The notes: generated by a model from the letters alone, not told the origin. A DNA stretch of 64,000 bases from JACDAV01 sp036556145 (GCA_036556145.1 DATBKB010000095.1:1-64000); one strand, 5' to 3'; positions 1 to 8,839 are shown, numbered from the stretch's first letter. Numbers and translations are program-made.

Positions 1-447
1 GAAGCCCTGGATCTGGCCCTGGTGGAGGTCCATCGTCAGGACCCGATCGGCGCCGGCGACCGTGATCATGTCGGCGATGAGCCGCGCCGTGATCGGCACC
101 CGCGGCTGGTCCTTCTTGTCCGAGCGGCCGTAGGCATAGAACGGGACGACCGCGGTGATGCGGCCCGCCGACGCGCGCTTGAAGGCGTCGATCATGATCA
201 GCAGCTCCATGATCGACTGGTTCACCGGGTGGCTCGTTGGCTGGACGAGGAAGACGTCCTTCTCGCGGACGTTGTCGAGGATCTTGACGAAAATGTTCTC
301 GTTCGCGAACTGGAAGACCTCGATCCTGCCGAGGTCGGCGTCGAGGTAGCGCGCGATCTTCCGGGCAAGGTCCGGATTGGCGTTGCCGGCGTAGACCTCG
401 AACTGGTCTGCGTGCACGCTCGCCTCCAGCTCGCCGAAGGACCTCAC
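1..447 (-). CDS. prs: Ribose-phosphate pyrophosphokinase, N-terminal 149 residues (cut by window edge)
   Basis: This enzyme makes PRPP from ribose-5-phosphate and ATP for nucleotide, His and Trp synthesis in the cytoplasm. The visible N-terminal part has FANENIFVKI, the segment REKDVFLVQ, the flexible-loop region RSDKKDQPRVPI and MDLHQGQIQGF, all family hallmarks. The GTG start at 447-445 overlaps the TGA stop of gyrA (GTGA), so it is the last visible gene of the parA-gyrA operon. The active-site half lies outside the window. Function is certain from motifs; the exact start is inferred, since another GTG lies 10 codons downstream. Confidence 0.93.
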   Translation of the reverse strand, partial: MRSFGELEASVHADQFEVYAGNANPDLARKIARYLDADLGRIEVFQFANENIFVKILDNVREKDVFLVQPTSHPVNQSIMELLIMIDAFKRASAGRITAVVPFYAYGRSDKKDQPRVPITARLIADMITVAGADRVLTMDLHQGQIQGF

Positions 448-3230
448 CGGGCCTTCGGGCGTCCTTTCCGAGTCGACTTGCCGCCCGATCGACCGTTCGA
501 CCGCTCACCCGAGCGGCTGCCGGCGGAACGACCGCCTGCGCGACCGCCCGACGTGCTGCCGGACCGGCCAGCCGAACGGCCCTCCGTCCGACTCGCCGCC
601 CGACCGCCCGACCGACCGCCCGAGCGGACACCCGAACGACCGCCCGTGCGAGCACCCGAACGACCGTCGGAGTCATCGTCCGGCCCGTCCGACCCATCGG
701 GGCCGTCGTCGGGGGCGCCATTGTCGCCCATGCTTCCCCGCTCCGCCAGCCCGGGGCGGAAGGCGGCGATGCCGACGACGCGATCTCCCTCGGCGAGTCG
801 CATGACGATGACGCCTCGCGCGCCGGGCGAGTAGCGGTTGATCGTGTTCGTCTCCGTGCGGATCACCTGGCCGCCGGCGCTGATGAGGAGCAGCTCCTCG
901 TCCTGCTTCGTCACCTGCTGGACGGCGGCCACGCTGCCGGTCTTGCGGCCCTCGAGCGAGATCAGCCGGACGCCCTGGCCGCCGCGGTGCTTCCGCCGGA
1001 ACTCCTCGAGCGGGACGCGCTTGCCGTAGCCCGTCTCGGTGAGGACGAGGAGATCGGCGCCGGGCTCGACGACGCTCATCGCGACAACGCTGTCGCCCTT
1101 CTTCTTGAGCAAGCGGATGCCGATGACGCCGGCCGCGTCGCGGCCCATCGGCCGCACCTCGCCCTCGGCGAACCGGGCGAGCATGCCTTCGGATGTCGCA
1201 ATGATGATGTCGTCGCTGCCGGCCGAGACGTCGACCCAGGCGAGCTCGTCGTCGGAATTGATCGAGATCGCCCGGATGCCCGTCGCGCGGACGCGCTCGA
1301 ACTGCTCGAGCGGCGTCTTCTTGATCATGCCCTTGCGGGTCGCCATGACGAGGAAGTTGCCCGGCTCGAAATTCGGCACGACGATCGTCGCCATCGGCAC
1401 CTCGCCGGCCTCGACCTGGACACCCGGCAGGTTGATGATCGGGACGCCCTTCGCGTAGCGGCTGGCGTCGTTGATCTTGTGGACCTTCGTGCTGAAGACC
1501 CGGCCGCGGTTCGTGAAGAACAGCGCCCAGTCGTGGGTGTTGGCCACGAGCAGGCTGTCGACGGCATCCTCCTCGCGGGTGACGTGGCCGATGATCCCGC
1601 GGCCGCCGCGGTGCTGGCGTCGATAGGCCGCGACCGGCTGGCGCTTGATGTAGCCGCGGCCGCTGATCGTGATCACGACGTCCTCGTGGGAGATGAGGTC
1701 CTCGTCGCTCATCTCGCCGCTGACGTCGTCCTCGACCTGGGTCCGGCGCTCGCCGGCGTACTTCCGCTTCAGCTCGCGCAGCTCGTCCTTGATGATTCCG
1801 AGCACGCGCGCCGCGTTGGCGAGGATGTCCTCGAGCTCGGCGATGAGCTGGATGACCTCGAGGTACTCGTCCTCGATCTTCTTCCGCTCGAGGGCCGCCA
1901 GCCGGGCGAGGCGCATGTCGAGGATCGCCTGGGCCTGCAGCTCCGAGAGCTTGAACTTCGTCATGAGGTTGGTCCGGGCGACGTCGACGTCGGCCGACTC
2001 CCGGATCGTCTTGATGACCGCGTCGAGGTGATCGAGCGCGACCTTGAGGCCCTCGAGGATGTGCGCCCTCGCGCGGGCCTTGGCGAGGTCGTACTCCGTC
2101 CGGCGCCGGACGATCTCGCGGCGGTAGTCGACGTAGTGCTGGAGGACGGACTTGAGCGGCAGCGTCTGGGGCTGCCCGTCGACGAGCGCCAGCATGTTCA
2201 TGTTGAACGCGAGCTGGAGGGCGGTGTGCTTGAAGAGGTTGTTGAGGACGCTGTGCGGGTTCGAGTCGCGCTTGACCTCGATGACGACCCGCATGCCGTC
2301 GCGGTCCGATTCGTCGCGGAGATCGGCGATGCCGTCGATTCGCTTGTCCTTGACGAGCTCGGCGATCTTCTCGAGGAGCGCCGCCTTGTTGACCTGGTAG
2401 GGCAGCTCCGTGACGATGATCGCCATCTGATCGCCCCGGATCTCCTCGAACGCGACCTTGGCGCGCATGACGACGCGGCCGTGGCCGTGGGCGTACATCT
2501 GGCGGATCGCGTCGACCTTCTCGTTCTCGCCGGTGAGCGTCCGCTGGACCTCGTAGCGGTAGATCGTCCCCCCGGTCGGGAAGTCCGGACCCGTCACGTG
2601 CTTGCAGAGGTCGTCGGTCGTGATCGACGGATCGTCGATGAGGGCGATCGTCGCGTCGCAGATCTCGCCGAGGTGATGCGGCGGGATGTTCGTCGCCATC
2701 CCGACGGCGATCCCCGACGACCCGTTGATGAGGAGGTTCGGCAGCTTCGCCGGCAGGACCGTCGGCTCCTTCTGGGTGCCGTCGTAGTTGTCGGTGAAGT
2801 CGACCGTCTCCTTGTCGATGTCGGCGAGCATCTCGGCCGCGATGCCCGTCAGGCGTGCCTCCGTGTAGCGCATCGCCGCCGCGGCGTCGCCATCCACGCT
2901 GCCGAAGTTGCCCTGCCCGTCGACGAGCGGGTAGCGCATCGAGAAGTCCTGGGCGAGGCGGACGAGGGCGTCGTAGAGCGCCACGTCGCCGTGGGGGTGG
3001 TACTTGCCCATCACCTCGCCGACGATCGCCGCGCACTTGCGGTAGGACGAGGTGGCGCTCAGCCCCATCTCGCCCATCGTGTAGAGGATCCGCCGGTGGA
3101 CCGGCTTCAGGCCGTCGCGAACGTCCGGCAGCGCGCGAGCGACGATGACGCTCATCGCGTAGTCGAGGTAGGCGACCTTCATCTCCTCCTCGATGCGGAT
3201 GGCTCGGACGTCGCCCAGTTCTTCGGTCAC
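444..3230 (-). CDS. gyrA: DNA gyrase subunit A with RSG-rich C-terminal tail
   Basis: Breakage-reunion subunit of the A2B2 gyrase, which introduces negative supercoils. The protein has 928 residues; the family usually has about 820-880. The catalytic tyrosine is Tyr122 (AAAMRYTEARL). The GyrA box QHRGGRG sits at 539-545, which separates gyrase from topoisomerase IV. C-terminal beta-pinwheel blades follow to about residue 835. An Asp/Gly linker then leads to a low-complexity tail from residue 855 rich in RSGGR-type repeats. In the quinolone region residue 83 is Val (HPHGDVALYD) while Asp87 is kept. The GTG start is preceded by GGAGGAAACC. It lies 34 bp downstream of the AlkD-like gene and overlaps prs by 4 nt, so it is probably co-transcribed. 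Confidence 0.98.
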   Translation of the reverse strand: MTEELGDVRAIRIEEEMKVAYLDYAMSVIVARALPDVRDGLKPVHRRILYTMGEMGLSATSSYRKCAAIVGEVMGKYHPHGDVALYDALVRLAQDFSMRYPLVDGQGNFGSVDGDAAAAMRYTEARLTGIAAEMLADIDKETVDFTDNYDGTQKEPTVLPAKLPNLLINGSSGIAVGMATNIPPHHLGEICDATIALIDDPSITTDDLCKHVTGPDFPTGGTIYRYEVQRTLTGENEKVDAIRQMYAHGHGRVVMRAKVAFEEIRGDQMAIIVTELPYQVNKAALLEKIAELVKDKRIDGIADLRDESDRDGMRVVIEVKRDSNPHSVLNNLFKHTALQLAFNMNMLALVDGQPQTLPLKSVLQHYVDYRREIVRRRTEYDLAKARARAHILEGLKVALDHLDAVIKTIRESADVDVARTNLMTKFKLSELQAQAILDMRLARLAALERKKIEDEYLEVIQLIAELEDILANAARVLGIIKDELRELKRKYAGERRTQVEDDVSGEMSDEDLISHEDVVITISGRGYIKRQPVAAYRRQHRGGRGIIGHVTREEDAVDSLLVANTHDWALFFTNRGRVFSTKVHKINDASRYAKGVPIINLPGVQVEAGEVPMATIVVPNFEPGNFLVMATRKGMIKKTPLEQFERVRATGIRAISINSDDELAWVDVSAGSDDIIIATSEGMLARFAEGEVRPMGRDAAGVIGIRLLKKKGDSVVAMSVVEPGADLLVLTETGYGKRVPLEEFRRKHRGGQGVRLISLEGRKTGSVAAVQQVTKQDEELLLISAGGQVIRTETNTINRYSPGARGVIVMRLAEGDRVVGIAAFRPGLAERGSMGDNGAPDDGPDGSDGPDDDSDGRSGARTGGRSGVRSGGRSGGRAASRTEGRSAGRSGSTSGGRAGGRSAGSRSGERSNGRSGGKSTRKGRPKAR

Positions 3231-3264
3231 GGTCGCGGTTTCCTCCGGGTCGGCGGGAACGGTC

Positions 3265-4251
3265 TCATGTCAGCGGCGGCTCCGGCATCGGGCGGCCGAG
3301 GTCCATCGACTCGAAGCGGGCCGCGGTTCCGGCGGCTCGGGACGTCGCCGCGGCGCCGGGCCGGCGGCGGATCCCGGTCAGGCTCTCGCGGAGCTCGTCG
3401 GCAGCGACGGGATCGAGCTTCGCCAGCGCATCGCGGACGACCCATGCCCGGTGGCCGTCGTCGTCGCTCACCGCCGTCGCGGCCTCTCGCCGGCAGAACG
3501 CCTCGACCCCCGATCGGTCGACGAGGACGAGCGACCGCAGCGCCCAGGCGAGCGCCTTCTGGACATCCGGCTCGGCGTCGCCGATGAGCTCCCCGACGAG
3601 GGCGAGGCCCCGTCGCGCGACGTCCGGCTGGCGGCCTGCCGAGCGGTCGATGAACGGGATGGTCGCGACGGTCGACCCGACGAGCCGGCGCTCCCAGCGG
3701 GACGGCGAGTAGACGAGCTGCTCGAGCTCGGCCCAGCGGTACGGTTCGAGGAGAATGCCCCGGCCGTAGGGATGGGCGAGCGTGTCGACGGTGATCCAGT
3801 CGCCCGCATCCCGGGCGGCCCGGCGCAGGAGCTGCCAGACCCGCTCCGGCTCCTTCGGGACCAGGGCCTCGAGGATGCCGAGCGCGAACCAGCGGTACTC
3901 GAGGGCCGTTTCCCGGAACAGCCGCTCCGCGATGAACAGGAGCGGCGCGGGCGAATCCTTGCGGGTCGCGCGGCGGAACGTCCGGGCGATCCCCGCCATC
4001 AGCGGCCAGCGGATCCCGAGGACCTCGCCGATGCCGGGGGCGATGAACTGCTGCCCGGCCACGTACTCCGGGTCGGCGAGGCCGGCGAAGCCGCGCCGCA
4101 GCTCCACCACGAACTGGTCCGGGTCGCCGACGAGGTCCGCCAGCTCGAGGCCGAGCTCCTCGGCGCCCGCTCGTCGGGCGGCGACGAACGCCACCGCGCG
4201 CTGCGTGGTCGGCGAGGGCTTCGATCCCTTGATCGTGGTCGCGGCGGTCAT
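3265..4251 (-). CDS. AlkD-like DNA alkylation repair / HEAT-repeat protein
   Basis: 328 residues of helical-repeat type resembling the AlkD/AlkC DNA alkylation repair family, whose members remove N3- or N7-alkylated purines by wrapping DNA in HEAT-like repeats. The supporting segments are DWITVDTLAHPYG near residue 150 and SPSRWERRLVGSTVATIPF near 185, which match the family pattern of a catalytic Asp followed by a Trp/Arg-rich helix. Its ATG overlaps the stop of the upstream thioesterase gene (ATGA). The position between gyrB and gyrA is unusual. Family assignment is from motif recognition; glycosylase activity is inferred. Confidence 0.72.
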   Translation of the reverse strand: MTAATTIKGSKPSPTTQRAVAFVAARRAGAEELGLELADLVGDPDQFVVELRRGFAGLADPEYVAGQQFIAPGIGEVLGIRWPLMAGIARTFRRATRKDSPAPLLFIAERLFRETALEYRWFALGILEALVPKEPERVWQLLRRAARDAGDWITVDTLAHPYGRGILLEPYRWAELEQLVYSPSRWERRLVGSTVATIPFIDRSAGRQPDVARRGLALVGELIGDAEPDVQKALAWALRSLVLVDRSGVEAFCRREAATAVSDDDGHRAWVVRDALAKLDPVAADELRESLTGIRRRPGAAATSRAAGTAARFESMDLGRPMPEPPLT

Positions 4252-4862
4252 GAGCCGTCCTGCCCGCGCGGTTCCCGGCTCCGAGCGGCGCCTGCCACCA
4301 TCTCGGGCGTTTCGGGCTGAGCCGCGGCGGACAACCCGGTGTAGCGGAAGCCGTAACGGGCTCGGAGCTCGTCGCGCCGCTGGCGCGAGGCCGCGACGTA
4401 GATTCCCTCGGCCGTCGCGAGCTCGGTGCCCGTTTCGACATCGACGATGCGGCCCGCCGTATCGACGAGCCGCCGCCGGCTCCTCGTGATCCAGCCGTCG
4501 GCGCGAAACGCGCGCCCCACCTCGACCGGGCGTCGGAAGTCGACCGCGAGGCGAGCGGTCAGTCCCCAGTTCTCCGCCCCGACCAGCGCCCAGGCCATGA
4601 CCTCGTCGAGGATCGTGCAGAGGATTCCGCCGTGGGCGATCCCCTCCCAGCCCTCGAAACGGCGATCGAGCGCGCCCTCCGACCAGGCCCGCCCGGCCTC
4701 GACGTGGATCAGCATGCGCAGGCCGTTGGCATTGAGCGTCCCGCAGGCGAAGCAGTGGTGTGGCGCGATCTCGAAGGGCGCGATCCCGGGTCCGGGGACG
4801 GCGCCGGCCGGCCGGCGGCCGGCCGCGCCATCGGACCCCGCGGCGGCCAGACGGTCGACCAC
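4248..4862 (-). CDS. PaaI-family (4HBT hotdog) thioesterase
   Basis: About 204 residues forming a single hotdog domain. Visible hallmarks are HHCFACGTLNANGL, the catalytic-helix motif HGGILCTILDEVMAWAL, and the strand segment LAVDFRRPVEVG. PaaI-like proteins hydrolyse acyl- or aryl-CoA thioesters; the substrate cannot be read from the sequence. I chose the GTG at 4862, 13 nt after the gyrB stop. An in-frame TTG inside the gyrB end is an alternative. The gene ends in an ATGA overlap with the AlkD-like gene, so it is part of the gyrase operon. Confidence 0.8.
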   Translation of the reverse strand: MVDRLAAAGSDGAAGRRPAGAVPGPGIAPFEIAPHHCFACGTLNANGLRMLIHVEAGRAWSEGALDRRFEGWEGIAHGGILCTILDEVMAWALVGAENWGLTARLAVDFRRPVEVGRAFRADGWITRSRRRLVDTAGRIVDVETGTELATAEGIYVAASRQRRDELRARYGFRYTGLSAAAQPETPEMVAGAARSREPRGQDGS

Positions 4863-4875
4863 GCCCGCCCGGAGA

Positions 4876-6855
4876 TCAGACGTCAAGGTTGCGGACCTTC
4901 CGTGCCTCGGTCTTGATGAAGTCCTTGCGCGGCCCGACCTTCTCGCCCATGAGCATCGTGAAGATCTCATCGGCCTGCGCCGCGTTCTCGCTGTCGACCC
5001 GCAGCAGCGTGCGGGTCTCGGGGTTCATCGTCGCCTCCCAGAGCTGATCGGCGTTCATTTCGCCGAGGCCCTTGAAGCGCTGGACCGAGAGGTTCTTCGT
5101 GTTGAACTCCTTGACGACGCGATCCCGCTCCTTCTCGCTCTGGGCGTACTTCGTCACCTTGCCCGTGCTGATCCGGTAGAGCGGAGGCTGGGCGATGTAG
5201 AGGTAGCCGGCTTCGATGACCTGGGGCATGAAGCGATAGAAGAAGGTCAGCAGCAGCGTTCGGATGTGGGCGCCGTCGACGTCGGCGTCGGTCATGATGA
5301 TGACGCGGTGATAGCGAAGCTTCCCGAGGTCGAAGCTGTCGCCGATCCCCTCGATCCCGGCGCCGAGGGCAATGATCAGCGGGCGGATGTTCTCGCTGGC
5401 GACGATCTTGTCGAGGCGGGCCTTCTCGACGTTCAGCAGCTTCCCCCGCAACGGGAGTACCGCCTGGAACCGGCGGTCGCGGCCCTGCTTCGCCGAGCCT
5501 CCGGCCGAGTCGCCCTCGACGATGTAGAGCTCGCTCCGTGCCGGATCGCGCTCCTGGCAGTCGGCCAGCTTTCCGGGCAGGGACAGGCCGTCGAGGGCGC
5601 CCTTGCGGATGACGAGGTCGCGGGCCTTGCGGGCCGCTTCCCGGGCGCGCGCCGCGGTGAGGCACTTCTCGATGATCCGCCGGCCGTCCGACGGATTCTC
5701 GTCCAGGTACGCTCCGAGCCGGTCCGACACGGCCGCCTGCACCTGGCCCTTGACTTCGGCGTTGCCGAGCTTCGCCTTCGTCTGGCCTTCGAACTGGGGG
5801 TCGGTGAGCTTCACGCTCACGACGGCCGTCAACCCTTCCCGGACGTCATCGCCGGTGAGGTTCGGGTCCGACTCCTTGAGGACACCGGCCCGGCGAGCCC
5901 AGTCGTTGAGCGAGCTCGTGAGCGCGGCCCTGAACCCCGTGACGTGCGTACCGCCATCGACGGTGTTGATGTTGTTGGCGAACGCCAGGACGTTTTCCGT
6001 GTAGGTGTCGTTGTACTGGAGGGCGACCTCGACGGCGGTGCCGTTCTCCTGGTGCTCGACGTAGATCGGGCGGGTGTGGAGGACCTCCTTGTTCCGGTTG
6101 AGGTGACGCACGAACGACTGGAGGCCGCCCTCGAAGTAGAAGGATCGCTCGCGGTCGGCACGTTCATCGACCAGGGTGATCCAGACGCCCTTCGTCAGGT
6201 ACGCGGACTCTCGGAGACGCTGGGCGATCGTGTCGAACTCGTAGTCCGTCGTTTCGAACATGCCGGGGTCCGCGCGGAACCGCGTCAGGGTGCCACGGCG
6301 ATCCCCCTGCGGTCCGAGCTTCCGGACGGCGTGGGAGGGCTTGCCGCGGACGTACTCCTGCATGAAGACGTGTCCATCGCGCGCGGACTCGACACGCAGC
6401 CACTCGGAGAGGGCGTTGACGACGCTGACCCCCACCCCGTGCAAACCGCCGGATACCTTGTACCCGCCGCCACCGAATTTGCCACCGGCGTGGAGCATCG
6501 TATGGACGACCTCGAGGGCGTCCTTGCCGGTGGAGTGCCGGCCGACGGGTACGCCTCGGCCATCGTCCTGGACCTCGACCGTCCCGTCCTTCTTGATCGT
6601 GACTGTGATCCGGCGGGCGTGACCGGCCATCGCCTCGTCGATCGAGTTGTCGACGACCTCCCACACGAGGTGGTGCAAGCCACGGGAATCGGTCGAGCCG
6701 ATGTACATGCCAGGTCGACGGCGGACCGCTTCGAGCCCTTCGAGGACCTGGATGCTGGCCGCGGTGTAGTCGGAGCCGGGGCGGCCCTTCCGCGTGCGGC
6801 CGTTCCCGGAACCGTTCCGGTCGCGCACGGCCATCGTGGTTGCCTTTTCGGTCAC
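4876..6855 (-). CDS. gyrB: DNA gyrase subunit B
   Basis: ATPase and Toprim subunit of gyrase, 659 residues. GHKL ATP-binding motifs are present: VVDNSIDEAMAGH, DDGRGVPVG and GGLHGVGVSVVNAL. The transducer domain follows, then the Toprim signatures ELYIVEGDSAGGSAKQGRD and MTDADVDGAHI. The C-terminal gyrase domain contains VQRFKGLGEMNADQLWEATM. The GTG start overlaps the parB stop (GTGA); an in-frame ATG lies seven codons in and is a possible alternative. Gyrase B adjacent to parAB suggests an origin-proximal location. Confidence 0.98.
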   Translation of the reverse strand: MTEKATTMAVRDRNGSGNGRTRKGRPGSDYTAASIQVLEGLEAVRRRPGMYIGSTDSRGLHHLVWEVVDNSIDEAMAGHARRITVTIKKDGTVEVQDDGRGVPVGRHSTGKDALEVVHTMLHAGGKFGGGGYKVSGGLHGVGVSVVNALSEWLRVESARDGHVFMQEYVRGKPSHAVRKLGPQGDRRGTLTRFRADPGMFETTDYEFDTIAQRLRESAYLTKGVWITLVDERADRERSFYFEGGLQSFVRHLNRNKEVLHTRPIYVEHQENGTAVEVALQYNDTYTENVLAFANNINTVDGGTHVTGFRAALTSSLNDWARRAGVLKESDPNLTGDDVREGLTAVVSVKLTDPQFEGQTKAKLGNAEVKGQVQAAVSDRLGAYLDENPSDGRRIIEKCLTAARAREAARKARDLVIRKGALDGLSLPGKLADCQERDPARSELYIVEGDSAGGSAKQGRDRRFQAVLPLRGKLLNVEKARLDKIVASENIRPLIIALGAGIEGIGDSFDLGKLRYHRVIIMTDADVDGAHIRTLLLTFFYRFMPQVIEAGYLYIAQPPLYRISTGKVTKYAQSEKERDRVVKEFNTKNLSVQRFKGLGEMNADQLWEATMNPETRTLLRVDSENAAQADEIFTMLMGEKVGPRKDFIKTEARKVRNLDV

Positions 6856-7721
6856 GCCTTACCCCCGGTCAAGCGCTCGTAGAGCCGGCCGAGCTCTTCG
6901 TCGCTGTAGTACTCGATCACGATCCGGCCGCCACGTCGTGTGCGTGCGAGGCTCACCTTCGTCCCGAGCGACCGGCGCAGGTCTTCCTCGACGCGCTCGA
7001 GGTCGGGATCGCTCTTGCGCTTGACCGCCTGGGCTTTGGTCTTCGGCTCGCGAAGGCGACGAACAAGCTCTTCGGTTTGGCGAACGGAGAGCGCCTGCCC
7101 GACGATCGAGTCGAGCAATCGAGCCTGGATCTCCGGCTCCAGGCCGACGAGCGCTCGACCGTGACCCTCCGTGAGCCGGCCGTCGGCGATGGCCGCTTGC
7201 ACCGTCGGCTCGAGCTCGAGCAGCCGAAGCGTGTTCGTGACCGTCGACCGGGCCCGCCCGACACGGGTCGCAACGGTGTCCTGCGTGAAGCCGAACTCGT
7301 CGATGAGCTGCTTGTAGGCGTTGGCCTCTTCGATGGCGTCGAGGTCGGCGCGCTGGACGTTCTCGACGAGCGCGATCTCGAGCTGTTCCGGATCGGCCAG
7401 CTGGCGGACGACGGCGGGGATGCGCTCGAGGCCTGCCAGCTCAGCCGCCCGGAGACGGCGTTCGCCGGCGACGAGGCGATAGCCCTCGATCGTTTCGGTC
7501 ACGACGATCGGCTGGATGACACCGTGCTCGGCGATGCTGTCCCGGAGGCCGCGGAGGGAATCCTCGTCGATCCGGCGGCGTGGCTGATACGGGTTGGCGA
7601 GGATCCGGCGGACCGGAATCTCGATTGGCCCGCCGGGTGCGGAAGCCCGCTGGGGGATGAGTGACGCGAGGCCGCGGCCGAGGCCCTGGTGGCGTTCTTG
7701 CCGCTCCGGTCGAGTCGTCAT
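6852..7721 (-). CDS. parB: Chromosome partitioning protein ParB (Spo0J)
   Basis: CTP-dependent DNA clamp that loads at parS and spreads to organise the origin region. The 289-residue protein begins with a short Arg-rich segment containing GLGRGLASLIP, the usual ParB N-terminus for ParA stimulation. The ParB/Srx nuclease-like domain has NPYQPRRRID and the CTP-pocket motif GYRLVAGERRLRAAELAG. The helix-turn-helix is FTQDTVATRVGRARSTVTNTLRLL, and a C-terminal dimerisation domain ends the protein. The ATG overlaps the parA stop. Two parS sites lie about 1 kb upstream. Confidence 0.97.
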   Translation of the reverse strand: MTTRPERQERHQGLGRGLASLIPQRASAPGGPIEIPVRRILANPYQPRRRIDEDSLRGLRDSIAEHGVIQPIVVTETIEGYRLVAGERRLRAAELAGLERIPAVVRQLADPEQLEIALVENVQRADLDAIEEANAYKQLIDEFGFTQDTVATRVGRARSTVTNTLRLLELEPTVQAAIADGRLTEGHGRALVGLEPEIQARLLDSIVGQALSVRQTEELVRRLREPKTKAQAVKRKSDPDLERVEEDLRRSLGTKVSLARTRRGGRIVIEYYSDEELGRLYERLTGGKA

Positions 7722-8575
7722 GCGGATACCGCCTCAATCTCCTCTGGGCCGGCGGGCGCCGGCCGCTGGGTGGCTCCCGAGGGTCGAGCCGGAGGGGCCC
7801 CGACGCCCGGCCGCCCGTCTCGGCGGCGAAGCTCGTCGGCGAGCGCCCTGTAGGCCTCGGCGCCTCGGGAATCCGGTCGATAGAGAGCAATCGGCAGGCC
7901 ATAGCTCGGGGCTTCGGATAGCCGGACGCTCCGCGGGATCACGGTATCGAAGACGCGCTCGTGAAGGTGGCGGCGGACCTCGGCGGCCACCTCTGACGAG
8001 AGGTTGGTTCGGGCGTCGTACATCGTGAGGACCACCCCCTTGATCTCGAGCGACGGGTTGAGGTGATCACGAATGAGCTGCGTCGTGGCGATCAAGTGGG
8101 TAAGGCCCTCGAGCGCGTAGTACTCGCACTGAATTGGAATCAGCACTGAATCCGCCGCCGTCAGGGCGTTGACGGTCAGCAGCCCGAGCGACGGCGGGCA
8201 GTCGAGGAGGATGTAGTCGTAGTCGTCGCGGATGCCGGTCAGCAGGCGAGCCAGCCGGCGCTCGCGCTGCTCGATGGGCGCGAGCTCGACCTCCGCTCCC
8301 GCCAGGCCGATCGACGACGGAATGAGGCGGACGCCCTCCGCGCCAGTCTCGACGATGAGATCCGCCAAGGCGACCGACTCGACGACGGCCTCGTACACCG
8401 ATCGGTCGACGGCGGACCTGTCGAAGCCAAAGCCGCTCGTCGCATTGCCTTGGGGATCGAGGTCGATGACCAGGACTCGCTCGCCAGCCCGCGCCAGGTA
8501 GGTCGCGAGGTTGACAACGGTCGTGGTCTTGCCGACTCCGCCTTTCTGGTTGGCGCAGGCGATCGTCTGCCCCAC
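7718..8575 (-). CDS. parA: Chromosome partitioning ATPase ParA (Soj)
   Basis: Deviant Walker-A ATPase that partners ParB in origin segregation. The N-terminus holds the P-loop NQKGGVGKTTTVVNLA, then VLVIDLDPQGNATSG (Walker A' / switch I) and ILLDCPPSLGLLTVNAL (Walker B). The 285-residue length is typical. The GTG start is unusually close to the P-loop but gives a complete domain. No clear Shine-Dalgarno is seen. An extended -10 (TGA-TAGAAT on minus, 8612-8620) predicts a leader of about 30 nt. Confidence 0.96.
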   Translation of the reverse strand: MGQTIACANQKGGVGKTTTVVNLATYLARAGERVLVIDLDPQGNATSGFGFDRSAVDRSVYEAVVESVALADLIVETGAEGVRLIPSSIGLAGAEVELAPIEQRERRLARLLTGIRDDYDYILLDCPPSLGLLTVNALTAADSVLIPIQCEYYALEGLTHLIATTQLIRDHLNPSLEIKGVVLTMYDARTNLSSEVAAEVRRHLHERVFDTVIPRSVRLSEAPSYGLPIALYRPDSRGAEAYRALADELRRRDGRPGVGAPPARPSGATQRPAPAGPEEIEAVSA

Positions 8576-8611
8576 TCAGAAACCTACTCGACGCGCCATC
8601 ACAAGGCTTGA

Positions 8612-8620
8612 ATTCTATCA
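8612..8620 (-). promoter_or_regulatory. Probable extended -10 promoter of the parA-gyrA operon
   Basis: On the minus strand the sequence reads TGATAGAAT: a TGN extension plus the hexamer TAGAAT, 37 nt upstream of the parA GTG. No good -35 hexamer is seen at 17 bp, which is consistent with an extended -10 promoter. It is one of the few AT-rich spots in the intergenic region. Confidence 0.5.
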
Positions 8621-8719
8621 TCCTGGACCCGGCGACCGGCCCCTGACGGACGGCCCAGGCGGAGCATGCCAAGAGGCGGTTGACGCTCACTTCCCCCTGT
8701 CTTAGCCGCCGCTTACGGT

Positions 8720-8735
8720 GGTTTCACGTGAAACG
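8720..8735. promoter_or_regulatory. parS site 1
   Basis: The core GTTTCACGTGAAAC (8721-8734) is a perfect 14-bp palindrome identical to the centre of the canonical parS; only the outermost bases differ (G...G in place of T...A). It lies 34 bp from parS site 2 and upstream of parA, as expected for a ParB loading site. Confidence 0.93.
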
Positions 8736-8768
8736 CTGACAGCTCCCCCACCGCCGCCGACGGGTCGC

Positions 8769-8784
8769 TGTTTCACGTGAAACA
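8769..8784. promoter_or_regulatory. parS site 2 (exact consensus)
   Basis: TGTTTCACGTGAAACA matches the 16-bp consensus parS exactly. Spo0J/ParB family proteins bind this sequence and nucleate spreading there. Together with site 1 and the adjacent parAB genes it marks an origin-proximal centromere. Confidence 0.97.
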
Positions 8785-8839
8785 TCAAGACGAGGCGACT
8801 GGTCCGAACTGGGCTCAACCACCCCTGACCTCAGTCCTA

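Noticed and set aside
22..834. Plus-strand 270-residue open frame over prs/gyrA
   Set aside because: It is the complement of strongly coding minus-strand sequence in high-GC DNA, rich in Arg/Pro/Asp, with no domain; prs and gyrA explain the region.
987..3587. Plus-strand 866-residue open frame opposite gyrA
   Set aside because: Antisense shadow of gyrA: composition is Asp/Arg/Leu/Val-skewed and no family motif is present.
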